This document shows, piece by piece, positions 53,442-63,229 of a stretch of DNA of 64,000 bases; position 1 is the first letter of the stretch, and each line of letters starts with the position of its first letter. Source of the DNA: Frigoribacterium sp. VKM Ac-2836 (GTDB lineage: Bacteria; Actinomycetota; Actinomycetes; Actinomycetales; Microbacteriaceae). Below the pieces are notes generated by a model. The model did no database searches. It saw only the letters and a program-made list of their open reading frames with translations, and was not told the origin of the DNA. A program made the translations under genes and the position numbers. The stretch covers positions 868,001 through 932,000 of the forward strand of contig NZ_JABRPK010000001.1 in assembly GCF_013248995.1 (NCBI RefSeq), given 5' to 3'.

Positions 53442-54680
53442 TCAGACGGAGCGGAAGCCGACGACGGCGTTGTGGCCGCCGAAGCCGAACGAGTTGCTGA
53501 TCGCGACGATCTCACCGGCTGGCAGGGGGCGGGGTTCGCCGACGACGACGTCCATGTCGATCTCGTCGTCCATCTGCGTGACGTTGATGGTCTGCGGCGC
53601 GAGGCGTTCGTGCAGCGCCTTGACGGTGAAGAGTGCCTCGATGCCGCCCGCACCACCGAGCAGGTGGCCCGTGGCGGCCTTGGTCGCCGAGACGATCAGT
53701 TTCGAGGTGTGGTCACCGAAGACGCGCTTGATGGCGTGGTACTCGGCGATGTCGCCGACCGGGGTGCTCGTCGCGTGTGCGTTGACGTGGACGACCTCAT
53801 CGCGGTCGACTCCCGCGTTCTCGAGGGTCGTGATGACGGCTCGGGCGGCCCCGGTGCCCTCGGGGTCGGGAGCGGTGATGTGGTACGAGTCGCTCGTGAC
53901 CGCACCGCCGATCAGTTCGGCGTAGATGCGCGCGCCGCGGGCCAGGGCGTGTTCTTCGGTCTCGAGCACGAGAGCGGCGCCACCCTCGGCGAGGACGAAG
54001 CCGTCACGCGTGACGTCGTAGGGGCGTGAGGCCGTGGCGGGGTCGTCGTTGCGCTTCGAGAGGGCCTGCATCGCGGCGAACGAGGCCAGGGGCATGGGGT
54101 GGATCGCTGCTTCGGAGCCACCCGCCACGGCGATGTCGGCCAGGCCGGACTGCAGGTGCTCGTAGGCCATGGCGATCGACTCGGTGCTGGAGGCGCAGGC
54201 CGAGACGACCGTGCGGGCACCGGCACGCGCGCCCAGGCTCATCGAGATGGCCGCGGCGGGCCCGTTCGGCATGAGCATCGGGACCGTCATCGGCAGGACG
54301 CGGCGCGGTCCCTTCTCCCGGAGGGTGTCCCACCCGTCGAGGAGCGTCCAGACGCCGCCGATTCCGGTGGCCCAGTCGACGATGAAGCGTTCGGGGACGA
54401 CCTCGGGCGAGCCGGCGTCGGCCCAGGCCTCGCGAGCGGCGGTGAGTGCGAACTGGCTCGACGGGTCGAGGCGCTTGATCTCTCGACGGTCGAGGACGTC
54501 GGCCGAGGGGGTGCGTGCCTGGCCGGCGAAGGTGACGGGCAGCTCGTACTTGGCGACCCAGTCCTGTTCGAGGGTGGTGATGCCCGACTGGCCGGCGAGC
54601 AGGTTCTGCCAACTCTCGGTGGCGGTGCCACCGAGTGGGCTCGTGGCGCCGAGTCCGGTGACGACGATCTTCTTGGTCAT
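53442..54680 (-). CDS. fabF: Beta-ketoacyl-ACP synthase II
   Basis: FabF (412 residues) elongates acyl-ACP with malonyl-ACP in type II fatty acid synthesis. The active-site Cys is in VVSACASSTESIAMAYEH. The catalytic His residues are in NAHATSTPVGD and KAATGHLLGGAGG, and the Gly-rich end is NSFGFGGHNAVVGF. The ATG at 54680 follows a GAAGGAACG site. It is the last gene of the aceE-fasR-fabD-fabH-acpP-fabF run. Confidence 0.95.
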   Translation of the reverse strand: MTKKIVVTGLGATSPLGGTATESWQNLLAGQSGITTLEQDWVAKYELPVTFAGQARTPSADVLDRREIKRLDPSSQFALTAAREAWADAGSPEVVPERFIVDWATGIGGVWTLLDGWDTLREKGPRRVLPMTVPMLMPNGPAAAISMSLGARAGARTVVSACASSTESIAMAYEHLQSGLADIAVAGGSEAAIHPMPLASFAAMQALSKRNDDPATASRPYDVTRDGFVLAEGGAALVLETEEHALARGARIYAELIGGAVTSDSYHITAPDPEGTGAARAVITTLENAGVDRDEVVHVNAHATSTPVGDIAEYHAIKRVFGDHTSKLIVSATKAATGHLLGGAGGIEALFTVKALHERLAPQTINVTQMDDEIDMDVVVGEPRPLPAGEIVAISNSFGFGGHNAVVGFRSV

Positions 54681-54837
54681 TGACGTTCCTTCTGGGAGGG
54701 CCGGTCGGGGAGCTGTACCGATGTACGACGACGCCGTGACCCGGGCTGCAGCCGAGGCTGGTGGCGTGGGATCGACGGCGTCGAGGGCACAGCGGCGGGG
54801 CCCGGTCACCGTGAGGGGCGACCGGGCAGCCGACGTC

Positions 54838-55086
54838 TTAGTTCTGCGCCTTGTGGATGTACGTGACGGCGTCGCCGACGGTCTTGAGGTTCTTGACCTC
54901 TTCGTCGGGGATCTTGACGTCGAACTTCTCTTCGGCGTTGACGACGATGGTCATCATGGAGATCGAGTCGATGTCGAGGTCGTCGGTGAACGACTTGTCC
55001 ATCTCGACGGTGTCGGTGGCGATCCCGGTCTCGTCGTTGACGAGCTCGGCGAGGCCGGCGAGGACTTCTTCGGTGGACAGTGCCAT
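54838..55086 (-). CDS. acpP: Acyl carrier protein
   Basis: This 82-residue ACP carries the growing acyl chain on phosphopantetheine at Ser41 in the motif DIDSISMM. It is acidic and fully helical as expected. AAGGAGAC precedes the ATG. It lies between fabH and fabF, with 157 bases before fabF that hold no other gene. Confidence 0.96.
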   Translation of the reverse strand: MALSTEEVLAGLAELVNDETGIATDTVEMDKSFTDDLDIDSISMMTIVVNAEEKFDVKIPDEEVKNLKTVGDAVTYIHKAQN

Positions 55087-55168
55087 GGTGTTGTCTCCTT
55101 GAGGGGGGTGTCGTTGTGACCGGGGTAAAGCCTATACAGCCGCCCGCGGTCGGATGGGCAGCGGCGCG

Positions 55169-56179
55169 CTAGGGCAGCACGACCACCTGGGCGCCGAACA
55201 CGAGTCCGGCGCCGAAACCGATCTGCAGCGCGAGGCCGCCGCTCAGCTCCGGGTGTTCGTCGAGAAGTCGGTGGGTCGCGAGCGGGATGCTCGCGGCCGA
55301 GGTGTTGCCGGTGGTGGCGATGTCGCGACCGATCACGACGGACGCGGGCAGGCCGAGCTGCTTGGCGAACTCGTCGATGATGCGCATGTTCGCCTGGTGC
55401 GGCACGAAGGCGGAGAGCTGGTCGGCGGTGACGCCGGCGCGCTCGAGGGCCTCTTTCGCGACCTTCGCCATCTCCCAGACGGCCCAACGGAAGACCGTCT
55501 GACCCTCTTGGCGCAGGGTCGGCCAGGGCACTTCTCCCGCTCCTTCGCGGTACTCGGTCATGGTGTTGGTCATGCCGATCGCGTCCCATTTGGAGCCGTC
55601 CGAGCCCCAGACGGTCGGGCCGATGCCCGCACGGTCCGATGGGCCGACGACGGCGGCACCGGCCCCGTCGGCGAGCAAGAAGGAGATCGTGCGGTCGGTC
55701 GGATCGATGACGTCGCTGAGCTTCTCGGCACCGACCACCAGGACGTACTCGGCGAGGCCCGACTTGACGAACGAGTCGGCCTGAGCGATTCCGTAGGTGA
55801 ACCCGGCGCACGCGGCCGAGATGTCGTAGGCGGCGGCGGGGTTCGCCCCGACGCGCTCGGCGAGGAGCGACGCGACCGAGGGGGTCACGACGCCTGCGCC
55901 GATGGTCGACACGAGGACGGCACCGATCTGGTCGGGACGGATGCCCGACTTGGCGATGGCCTCGTTGGCGGCGGTCTCGGCCAGGTCAACGACCTTGACG
56001 TCCTTGCCCGCGCGACGGCGGGTGATCACGCCGGTGCGCTGTTGAATCCACTCGTCGCTCGAGTTGATGGGCTCGACGATGTCGGCATTGGGAACGATGT
56101 TCTCGCCGCGGGCGGCGCCGAGCGCGTAGATGCGGGTGAACTGGGCACCGGTGGTCTGGTTGAGCTGGGGGGTGGTCAT
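55169..56179 (-). CDS. fabH: Beta-ketoacyl-ACP synthase III
   Basis: FabH (336 residues) starts fatty acid synthesis by condensing an acyl-CoA primer with malonyl-ACP, and in this group sets branched-chain composition. The catalytic Cys is in DISAACAGFTYGIA, the His in FVPHQANMRIIDEF and the Asn in IATTGNTSAASIPLA. The ATG at 56179 overlaps the fabD stop, so fabD and fabH are coupled. Confidence 0.95.
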   Translation of the reverse strand: MTTPQLNQTTGAQFTRIYALGAARGENIVPNADIVEPINSSDEWIQQRTGVITRRRAGKDVKVVDLAETAANEAIAKSGIRPDQIGAVLVSTIGAGVVTPSVASLLAERVGANPAAAYDISAACAGFTYGIAQADSFVKSGLAEYVLVVGAEKLSDVIDPTDRTISFLLADGAGAAVVGPSDRAGIGPTVWGSDGSKWDAIGMTNTMTEYREGAGEVPWPTLRQEGQTVFRWAVWEMAKVAKEALERAGVTADQLSAFVPHQANMRIIDEFAKQLGLPASVVIGRDIATTGNTSAASIPLATHRLLDEHPELSGGLALQIGFGAGLVFGAQVVVLP

Positions 56180-57096
56180 TCTGCTCCCTCGATGAGGTCG
56201 ACGGCGGCCTGCAGGTCGTCGGGTGTCTTGACGGCGACCGAGGGGACGCCCCTCAGCGCGCGCTTGGCGAGGCCGGTGAGGGCTCCGGCCGGGGCGAGTT
56301 CGACGATGCCCGTCACGCCGGCGTCGGCGAACGATCGCATGGTCGCGTCCCATCGGACGGGCGATGAGACCTGGCCGACGAGGAGCTCGACGAATCGCGC
56401 ACCGGACTCGACGGTGGCTCCGTCGTGGTTGGTCCAGAGGGTCAGCGTCGGGTCGGTGGGCGTGATGCCGGCGGCGGCCGTGCGCAGGCGTTCGACGGCG
56501 GGCTGCATGAAGCGTGTGTGGAAGGCTCCGGCGACCTGGAGCGGCACGACGCGGCTCTTGGCCGGAGGGGCGGCCGCGAGCTCCGCGAGGGCTGTGGTCT
56601 CGCCCGCGACCACGATCTGGCCACCACCGTTGTAGTTGGCGGGGGAGAGGCCGAGCGCGTCGAGGCGAGCGAGCAGCTCGGCCTCGTCTCCGCCCAGGAC
56701 GGCGCTCATACCGGTCTCGACGAGAGCCGCCGCGTCGGCCATGGCTCGGCCTCGCTCGGCGACGAGTTCGAGGGCGTCGACGTCCGTCAGGACGCCGCTG
56801 ACGGCAGCGGCGGTGAATTCCCCGACGGAGTGGCCCGCGACACCGGTGACGGCGGACCGGTCGACGCGGCTGAAGAGTGCACGGGCCGTGAGGATGCCGG
56901 CGGCGACGATGAGGGGTTGGGCCACGGCGGTGTCGCGGATCGTCTCGGCGTCCGACGTGGTGCCGTGGGAGACGAGGTCGGTGCCGGCCGCGTCACCGAG
57001 CGACGCCAGCAGGGCGCGCTGGTCGGGGTCGGCGAGCCAGGGTTCGAGGAAACCGGGAGTTTGGGAGCCCTGACCGGGCGCAACGACAACGATCAC
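56176..57096 (-). CDS. fabD: Malonyl-CoA:ACP transacylase
   Basis: FabD (306 residues) loads malonyl groups onto ACP. The oxyanion and nucleophile motifs are VAPGQGSQTPGFLEPW and GVAGHSVGEFTAAAVSG, with the catalytic His in QVAGAFHTRFMQPA. The GTG at 57096 lies six bases after CATGAT, suggesting a leaderless start and thus its own promoter inside the gene cluster. Confidence 0.94.
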   Translation of the reverse strand: MIVVVAPGQGSQTPGFLEPWLADPDQRALLASLGDAAGTDLVSHGTTSDAETIRDTAVAQPLIVAAGILTARALFSRVDRSAVTGVAGHSVGEFTAAAVSGVLTDVDALELVAERGRAMADAAALVETGMSAVLGGDEAELLARLDALGLSPANYNGGGQIVVAGETTALAELAAAPPAKSRVVPLQVAGAFHTRFMQPAVERLRTAAAGITPTDPTLTLWTNHDGATVESGARFVELLVGQVSSPVRWDATMRSFADAGVTGIVELAPAGALTGLAKRALRGVPSVAVKTPDDLQAAVDLIEGAE

Positions 57097-57102
57097 TGGT
57101 CC

Positions 57103-57108
57103 ATCATG
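57103..57108 (-). promoter_or_regulatory. Possible -10 element (CATGAT) of fabD
   Basis: On the minus strand CATGAT ends six bases before the fabD GTG. If active, it makes fabD-fabH-acpP-fabF transcribable apart from aceE and the regulator. Confidence 0.45.
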
Positions 57109-57202
57109 CCAACGAGTCGGGGGTCTGCGGTGTAGCAACTCGACCAAAGATCGGCGCCGACGTTGTCGAAGAACACAGTCGGAGCGTGCGGTCGGTCGTC
57201 TG

Positions 57203-58429
57203 TCACGCGCGTCGGGTGGTCGGCCCGTCGGGGTCGGCAATCGATCCGAGGACGAGCGCGGACTGCAAGATGAGTGCCTCGCGGGCACCGGTGGCGTCCC
57301 AGCCGATCACGTCGGTGACACGCTTGAGGCGGTAGCGCACGGTGTTCGGGTGGACGAAGAGTTCACGGGCCGTGGCCTCGAGCGATCGACCGTTGTCGAG
57401 GTAGCACCACAGGGTGGTCAAGAGCTCGGTGGAGTGGGCCTTGAGCGGCTTGTAGATGCGGTTGACGAGTGTCGACCGAGCCACGGGGTCCCCGGCGAGA
57501 GCCCGTTCCGGCAGCAGGTCGTCGGCCAGCACCGGGCGAGGAGCATTGCGCCAGGCCCGAGCGACGGCGAAGCCTGCGAGGGCGGCCTTGGCGCTCTTGG
57601 AGGCGTCGACGAGGCTCGGCACTTCGTGACCGAGCACGAGGTGCCCGTCACCGAACCCGGGTTCGAGGGCGCGCGCGATGTCGGTGAAGCTGGGATGCGT
57701 CGAGGAGGCACTGCTCTCGTCGAGTGGGTCGGCCCGCCCGATGACGAGCACCAGCCGGCTTCCCTGCACACCGATCAGCACATCGGCCTCTCGGTGCCGT
57801 GCCGTTCGTCGGAGCATGTCGACGTCGAGCATGCGAGGAGCCGTGCCGACGAGGACGGCGACCTCGCCGTGACCGTGCCAGCCGAGGGCGGCGATGCGGC
57901 TGGGTAGTTCGTCGTCGTACTCGCCACTGAGGATCGAGTCGACGACGAGCGCCTCGAGCCGGGCGTCCCACAGGCCGCGGGCTTCAGCAGCGCGGGCGTA
58001 CACGTCAGCCGAGGCGAACGCTATCTCGCGCGAATAGAGCAGGATCGCCTCACGCAGCGAGTCGTCACCGTCTTTGACGCGCTCTTCGACGACCTCGACG
58101 GTGATACGGATGAGCTGGAGCGTCTGAGTCAGGCTGACCGAGCGGAGCAGTTCACGGGGGGCCGACCCGAAGACGTCGGCCGCGATCCAGGGTGTGGAGC
58201 GGGGGTCGGCGAACCAGCTGATGAACGAGGTGATGCCGGCTTGGGCGACGAGCCCGACCGCCGAGCGGCGCCCGGGGGGCATGTCTCCGTACCAGGGCAG
58301 CGTCTCTTCGAGTCGCTTGATGGTCGCAGTGGACAACTCACCCGAGACCGTCCGCAGCCACGCGAGCGTGCGCTCTTTCGTGGCTGCGGACGGTTGCAGG
58401 GGCGAGGTGGGCACCCGCTCGGCACTCAC
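57203..58429 (-). CDS. fasR: PucR-type regulator of fatty acid synthesis (FasR-like)
   Basis: This 408-residue regulator has a helical/GGDEF-like central region (about 150-300) and a C-terminal PucR-type HTH. The HTH reads SLEATARELFVHPNTVRYRL, followed by KRVTDVIGWDATGAREALIL. In Streptomyces the homologue directly upstream of fabD activates the fab operon. Its position between aceE and fabD supports the same job. The GTG is seven bases after the aceE stop. Confidence 0.87.
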   Translation of the reverse strand: MSAERVPTSPLQPSAATKERTLAWLRTVSGELSTATIKRLEETLPWYGDMPPGRRSAVGLVAQAGITSFISWFADPRSTPWIAADVFGSAPRELLRSVSLTQTLQLIRITVEVVEERVKDGDDSLREAILLYSREIAFASADVYARAAEARGLWDARLEALVVDSILSGEYDDELPSRIAALGWHGHGEVAVLVGTAPRMLDVDMLRRTARHREADVLIGVQGSRLVLVIGRADPLDESSASSTHPSFTDIARALEPGFGDGHLVLGHEVPSLVDASKSAKAALAGFAVARAWRNAPRPVLADDLLPERALAGDPVARSTLVNRIYKPLKAHSTELLTTLWCYLDNGRSLEATARELFVHPNTVRYRLKRVTDVIGWDATGAREALILQSALVLGSIADPDGPTTRRA

Positions 58430-58436
58430 GGGGTCG

Positions 58437-61181
58437 TCAGGCCTCCCCGCCGGCGGCGCCGCTGGTGCCGGCGGTGACGTCGTGCAGCTGGTACCGGTCG
58501 ATGGCCTGCTGGACCACGCCCGGGTCGACCTCGCCACGGCGGGCGAGGGCCTGCAGGGTTCGGACGACGACCGACGGGCCGTCGATCTTGAAGAACCGAC
58601 GAGCGGCGGCGCGGGTGTCGCTGAAGCCGAAGCCGTCGGCTCCGAGTGTCAGGTAGTCACCGGGGACGTACTCACGGATCTGGTCGGGCACGGCCGCCAT
58701 GAAGTCGCTGGTGGCGATGAACGGACCCTCGGCACCCCGCAGCTTCTCGGTGACGTACGGCGTCTTCGGCTCGTCGTTCGGGTGCAGGAAGTTGTGCTCT
58801 TCAGCGGCGAGGCCGTCGCGTCGCAGTTCGTTCCAGCTGGTGACGCTCCAGACGTCGGCCGCGACGTTCCAGTCGTCGGCGAGCAGCTGCTGGGCCTCGA
58901 GGGCCCACGGCACGCCGACACCCGAGGCGAGCAGCTGTGCGCGGGGGCCGAGGTTCTCGGCCTCCTTGAGCTTGTAGATGCCGCGGACGACACCGTCGAC
59001 GTCGAGCCCCTCGGGTTCGACGGGTTGTGCCATCGGCTCGTTGTAGACGGTGATGTAGTACATGACGTTCGGATCGGAGTGCGACGCGTTGCCGTGTTCG
59101 TCCGTCCCGTACATGCGATCCATGCCCGACTTGACGATGTGGCCGAGCTCGTAGCCGAACGCGGGGTCGTACGAGACGACGGCGGGGTTCGTGGACGCGA
59201 GCAGCAACGAGTGGCCGTCGGCGTGCTGCAGGCCTTCGCCGGTGAGTGTCGTGCGACCGGCGGTGGCACCGATGATGAATCCTCGGGCCATCTGGTCGCC
59301 CGCGGCCCACATGGCGTCGCCGGTGCGCTGGAATCCGAACATCGAGTAGAAGACGTAGACCGGGATCAGCGGCTCGCCTTGCGTCGAGTACGAGGTGCCT
59401 ACGGCGGTGAAGGCGGCGAACGCGCCGGCCTCGTTGATGCCGACGTGGATGATCTGCCCCTGGGGGCTCTCTTTGTAGGCGAGCAACAGTTCTCGGTCGA
59501 CCGACGTGTAGTGCTGACCGTTCGGGTTGTAGATCTTGGACGTCGGGAAATAGGCGTCCATGCCGAACGTGCGAGCCTCGTCGGGGATGATCGGCACGAT
59601 CCTGTGGCCGAAGTCGGGCGAGCGCAGCAGGTCTTTCAGCAGACGGGCGAAGGCCATCGTCGTCGCGACCTCTTGCTTGCCCGAACCCTTCTTGACGACG
59701 TCGTAGGTCCTGGCTTCGGGTACGGCGATCTGCGTGTACTTCGTGCGACGTTCGGGTACGTAACCGCCGAGCGCTCGACGCCGCTCTTGCATGTACTGGA
59801 TCGCATCGTCGTCCTGGCCGGGGTGGTAATACGGCGGCAGGTAGGGGTTCTCGTCGAGCTGGGCGTCGCTGATCGGGATGCGCAGCTCGTCGCGGAACTG
59901 CTTGAGGTTGTCGAGGGTGAGTTTCTTCATCTGGTGGGTCGCGTTGCGCCCCTCGAACGACGGGCCGAGGCCGTAGCCCTTGACCGTCTTGGCCAGAATG
60001 ACCGTGGGCTGGCCCTTGTGCTCGGTCGCGGCCTTGAATGCGGCGTAGACCTTGCGGTAGTCGTGGCCACCGCGCTTGAGGTTCCAGATGTCGTCGTCGG
60101 AGTAGTCGGCGACGAGTTCGAGGGCTCGCGGGTCGCGGCCGAAGAAGTTGTCACGGACGTAGCCGCCGCTCTCGGCCTTGTAGGTCTGGAAGTCACCGTC
60201 GGGCGTGGTGTTCATCAGGTTGAGCAGTGCACCGCTCGAGTCGTTGGCGAGCAAGGTGTCCCACTCGCGACCCCACACCACCTTGATGACGTTCCAGCCG
60301 GCGCCGCGGAAGAACGACTCGAGCTCTTGGATGATCTTGCCGTTGCCGCGCACCGGGCCGTCGAGGCGCTGGAGGTTGCAGTTGACGATGAAGTTGAGGT
60401 TGTCGAGGCCCTCGTTGGCCGCCACCTGCAGCTGGCCGCGGCTCTCGACCTCGTCCATCTCGCCGTCACCGAGGAACGCCCAGACCTGCTGGTCGCTGGC
60501 GTCCTTGATGCCGCGGTTGGTCAGGTACTTCGCGACCTGTGCCTGGTAGATGGCGTTGATGGGCCCGAGGCCCATGGACACCGTCGGGAACTGCCAGAAG
60601 TCGGGCATGAGGCGAGGGTGCGGGTACGAGCTGAGCCCGCCCGAGGCGTGGGACTTCTCTTGACGGAAACCGTCGAGCTGGTCGGTGCCGAGGCGTCCCT
60701 CGAGATAGGCGCGGGCATACATGCCGGGGGAGGCGTGGCCCTGGAAGAACACCTGGTCGCCGCCGCCGGAGTGGTCCTGGCCGCGGAAGAAGTGGTTGTT
60801 GCCGACCTCGTAGAGCGCAGCCGACGACGCGTAGGTCGAGATGTGCCCGCCGACCGAGATGCCGGGACGCTGGGCGCGGTGGACCGTGATCGCGGCGTTC
60901 CAGCGGACCCATTTGCGGTAGCGACGTTCGAGCTCTTCGTCGCCGGGGAACTCGGGCTCGTCCTCGGGGGCGATGGTGTTGACGTAATCCGTCTTGGGGA
61001 CCATCGGCACGCCCAGGTGCAGCTCGCTCGACCGGGTGAGCAGGCTCTTCATGATCTCGCGGGCCCGTTCGTGACCCTGCGCCTTCACGAGAGCGTCGAG
61101 CGACTCGCGCCACTCCGCGGTCTCTTCGGGATCGCGATCGGCCTTGTCGACCGTGTACGGGTCCTGATCGTTAACCGTCAC
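58437..61181 (-). CDS. aceE: Pyruvate dehydrogenase E1 component (homodimeric)
   Basis: AceE (914 residues) is the thiamine-diphosphate enzyme that decarboxylates pyruvate for acetyl-CoA production. The ThDP/Mg2+ motif is [20 protein letters not shown] with Asn ligands in [18 protein letters not shown]. The early [20 protein letters not shown] and later [14 protein letters not shown] are typical of the long AceE type. I preferred GTG 61181 over TTG 61193 because the actinobacterial N-terminus begins near VNDQDPYTV. It feeds acetyl-CoA to the fatty acid genes downstream. Confidence 0.94.
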   Translation of the reverse strand: MTVNDQDPYTVDKADRDPEETAEWRESLDALVKAQGHERAREIMKSLLTRSSELHLGVPMVPKTDYVNTIAPEDEPEFPGDEELERRYRKWVRWNAAITVHRAQRPGISVGGHISTYASSAALYEVGNNHFFRGQDHSGGGDQVFFQGHASPGMYARAYLEGRLGTDQLDGFRQEKSHASGGLSSYPHPRLMPDFWQFPTVSMGLGPINAIYQAQVAKYLTNRGIKDASDQQVWAFLGDGEMDEVESRGQLQVAANEGLDNLNFIVNCNLQRLDGPVRGNGKIIQELESFFRGAGWNVIKVVWGREWDTLLANDSSGALLNLMNTTPDGDFQTYKAESGGYVRDNFFGRDPRALELVADYSDDDIWNLKRGGHDYRKVYAAFKAATEHKGQPTVILAKTVKGYGLGPSFEGRNATHQMKKLTLDNLKQFRDELRIPISDAQLDENPYLPPYYHPGQDDDAIQYMQERRRALGGYVPERRTKYTQIAVPEARTYDVVKKGSGKQEVATTMAFARLLKDLLRSPDFGHRIVPIIPDEARTFGMDAYFPTSKIYNPNGQHYTSVDRELLLAYKESPQGQIIHVGINEAGAFAAFTAVGTSYSTQGEPLIPVYVFYSMFGFQRTGDAMWAAGDQMARGFIIGATAGRTTLTGEGLQHADGHSLLLASTNPAVVSYDPAFGYELGHIVKSGMDRMYGTDEHGNASHSDPNVMYYITVYNEPMAQPVEPEGLDVDGVVRGIYKLKEAENLGPRAQLLASGVGVPWALEAQQLLADDWNVAADVWSVTSWNELRRDGLAAEEHNFLHPNDEPKTPYVTEKLRGAEGPFIATSDFMAAVPDQIREYVPGDYLTLGADGFGFSDTRAAARRFFKIDGPSVVVRTLQALARRGEVDPGVVQQAIDRYQLHDVTAGTSGAAGGEA

Positions 61182-61301
61182 CCTTGACCTCAATCATCTG
61201 TGTGGAGCGGCCTCCTCTTGGAAGACCACCGCGTGGAGTGGACAAACAGATGTCAGGCCCGTCGTGCCCGGGTTCCGAGACGTACTCCGCCTGACCCGCC
61301 C

Positions 61302-61307
61302 ACTCTA
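61302..61307 (-). promoter_or_regulatory. Possible -10 element (TAGAGT) of aceE
   Basis: On the minus strand TAGAGT would give an aceE leader of about 115 bases. No riboswitch or leader peptide was recognised in it. Confidence 0.35.
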
Positions 61308-61386
61308 GTTGCCCCGGCTGGCACAGGCTCGGCGCGCGCTGGGAACGCCCGGACGCGCCGCCGCTTGTAATCCGACGCGTGAGGCG

Positions 61387-61392
61387 TAGGAT
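61387..61392 (+). promoter_or_regulatory. Probable -10 element (TAGGAT) of the peroxiredoxin gene
   Basis: TAGGAT lies 53 bases before the ATG, leaving room for a short leader with the GAAAGGA ribosome site. Confidence 0.45.
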
Positions 61393-61445
61393 CGGCGATC
61401 GTGTCAGACGCCGACCGCCCGGGTCGACGCGAAAGGAACGCACCC

Positions 61446-61919
61446 ATGGCTCTGGAGAACGCCATCCAGGCTCCCGACTTCGACCTGCCGAACCAGTTCG
61501 GCGAGCGAGTGCGGTTGAGCGACTTCCGAGGCGTCAAGCCCGTGGCCCTGGTGTTCTTCCCCTTGGCGTTCAGCAGCACCTGCACGAAAGAGCTCTGCAC
61601 GCTTCGCGACAACCTCGCGATGTTCCAGGACCACCGGGTCGAACTGATGGTCGTGTCGGTAGACTCGAAGGCCACGCTCAGGGCGTTCGCCGAGGAGAAG
61701 GACTACGACTTCACCCTTCTGGCGGACTTCTGGCCGCACGGCGAGGTCTCGAAGGAGTACGGCGTGTTCCTCGAGGACAAGGGGTTCGCGACGCGCACGA
61801 CGTTCTTGATCGACGTCGACGGCGTCATCCGCGAGCACTTCGGCACCGAGCCCGGCCAGGAGCGCTCGCTCGCCGACTACCGTGCGGCCCTCGACCTCCT
61901 CGTCCCCGTCACCGCCTGA
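61446..61919 (+). CDS. Peroxiredoxin (AhpE-like)
   Basis: This 157-residue thiol peroxidase is of the AhpE/AhpC-TSA family. The peroxidatic Cys is in FFPLAFSSTCTKEL, where the usual Thr of PxxxTxxC is Ser. A second Cys five residues later (TKELC) could serve as resolving residue. GAAAGGA supports the ATG at 61446; an in-frame GTG 45 bases upstream would add a charged tail. It is divergent from aceE. Confidence 0.92.
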   Translation: MALENAIQAPDFDLPNQFGERVRLSDFRGVKPVALVFFPLAFSSTCTKELCTLRDNLAMFQDHRVELMVVSVDSKATLRAFAEEKDYDFTLLADFWPHGEVSKEYGVFLEDKGFATRTTFLIDVDGVIREHFGTEPGQERSLADYRAALDLLVPVTA

Positions 61920-62004
61920 CCCACCCTGTACGAGAGCCCAGGAGGCGCCGGCCGGTTCGCCCACCCGCTAACCTGGACTTGCTCGCCCGGCTCACCCGGT
62001 GCGA

Positions 62005-62077
62005 GGGCCTTTAGCTCAGTTGGTAGAGCGCCACGTTTACACCGTGGATGTCATCGGTTCGAGCCCGGTAGGGCCCA
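62005..62077 (+). tRNA. tRNA-Val (TAC)
   Basis: The 73 bases form acceptor GGGCCTT/AGGGCCC, anticodon stem CCACG/CGTGG, loop TTTACAC with anticodon TAC, and T-loop TTCGAGC. CCA is not encoded. An integrase gene points at its 3' end, making it the likely integration site of the island that follows. Confidence 0.95.
62040..62077 (+). other. Putative attachment site (attL) in the tRNA-Val 3' half
   Basis: Tyrosine recombinases of islands usually cross over in the anticodon-to-3' end segment of a tRNA gene. The segment is intact here and the integrase is 46 bases away. The second copy would be at the far end of the island, outside the window. Confidence 0.45.
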
Positions 62078-62084
62078 CATAACA

Positions 62085-62110
62085 AAACCCCCGCACAGGC
62101 GGGGGTTTCG
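62085..62110. terminator. Bidirectional terminator between tRNA-Val and the integrase
   Basis: AAAACCCCCGC and GCGGGGGTTT surround a four-base loop. A-run and T-run on the two sides allow termination of the tRNA on the plus strand and of the integrase on the minus strand. Confidence 0.85.
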
Positions 62111-62122
62111 TCATTTCTAGGC

Positions 62123-63229
62123 TTAGCCTTCGGCTCTCAGGTTCGGAGAGCTAGTCCCTGTGTGGTCCCCGAGGACTGCGTTGATCCGGGCCAGAGCAGC
62201 CGCGTCACTGTCAGTCCCCATCCAGTGGCTGTAGGTGTCAGCGGTGAGGGTGGCCGTCGAGTGACCCAGCCAGGTCTGGGCAGTCTTGAGGTCAATGCCG
62301 TTGGTCAGCCAGAGGGTGGCTGCCGTGTGCCGGAGGTCATGCTCACGGCGTCCACGAGCCAGGGCAGTCCAGCCCACCGCACGCTTCCAGTTCGGACCAT
62401 TCAGGCGCTCGCCCCGGGGGCTCACGAAGAGCAGATCATCCGGGCCGCGTCCAGCCATCAGAGGCTTGACGATGGCCACGACCTCATCGGCCAGCGGGAC
62501 GGTCCGGGCCGATCCACCCTTGGTGACCGTCCGCACCTCCTGACCATCGGAGGCGGACCGGCTGACACGGAAGGCAGGGCGGGGGACTAGCTGGACATCG
62601 CGGACCCGGAGGGCGACAAGCTCGCCCCACCTGAGGCCGGTGAGCCCGAGGACGAGAGCGACCGGACCCAGGGTCGGGTGCTTGGCGGTGAGGTCGGCGG
62701 TGACCTCCCGGAGCTCCGCCAGAGAGTAAGGGTAAATCTCTTGCTTCTTGTCCTGCCCCTTGCCGCGAGGTACCCGCGACTCTAGGACGGGATTCTTCGA
62801 GATGAGGGCTTCGCGCACTGCCCACCCGAAGAGAGAGGAGAGGGTATTGCGGAACCGCATGACCGTGGACCGGCTCAGCTTGTGGAGCATGGTGCCGTAG
62901 AGGGCATCAAGGTCCGAGGTGCGGATAGAGGAGATGGGCCGGTTGCCGAGGGTCGTGGGCAGGTGGGCCGCGAGAGCGTAGCCCTCCGTCTGGTGCGTCT
63001 TGGTCGAGATGGACGCGGCACGGCTACCCATCCACATCTCGGTCACCTCAGTCAGGCTGACCTTGCCAGCCTTGGGGTCGACGAACTCACCTAGCAGTAG
63101 GGCACGCTTCTGCTTCGCCTCGTAGGCGTCGGCGTCCCGCTTGAGGACGAACGTCTGGTCAGCGACCAGGAGGCCCTTGCTCTTGACCTTGACTCTCCAC
63201 CGACCGTTAGCGGTCTTGGCCACGCTCAC
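62123..63229 (-). CDS. Tyrosine-type site-specific integrase
   Basis: This 368-residue phage-type recombinase has an N-terminal AP2-like arm-binding region (about 1-50), a SAM-like core-binding domain (about 65-145) and a catalytic domain. The catalytic residues are Arg in LTGLRWGELVAL, the HxxR box in EHDLRHTAATLWL, the His in WLGHSTATLTADTYSHW and the Tyr nucleophile in TADTY. The GTG at 63229 overlaps the stop of the upstream small gene (GTGA), which decides the start. It should integrate and excise the island at tRNA-Val. Confidence 0.93.
   Translation of the reverse strand: MSVAKTANGRWRVKVKSKGLLVADQTFVLKRDADAYEAKQKRALLLGEFVDPKAGKVSLTEVTEMWMGSRAASISTKTHQTEGYALAAHLPTTLGNRPISSIRTSDLDALYGTMLHKLSRSTVMRFRNTLSSLFGWAVREALISKNPVLESRVPRGKGQDKKQEIYPYSLAELREVTADLTAKHPTLGPVALVLGLTGLRWGELVALRVRDVQLVPRPAFRVSRSASDGQEVRTVTKGGSARTVPLADEVVAIVKPLMAGRGPDDLLFVSPRGERLNGPNWKRAVGWTALARGRREHDLRHTAATLWLTNGIDLKTAQTWLGHSTATLTADTYSHWMGTDSDAAALARINAVLGDHTGTSSPNLRAEG

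Noticed and set aside
58194-61187. A 997-codon open frame on the plus strand opposite aceE
   Set aside because: It is the antisense shadow of aceE produced by high GC content; it shows no domain motifs, and aceE has full-length homology.
61401-61445. Longer peroxiredoxin from GTG 61401
   Set aside because: The added residues are charged and not part of the family; GAAAGGA supports the later ATG.
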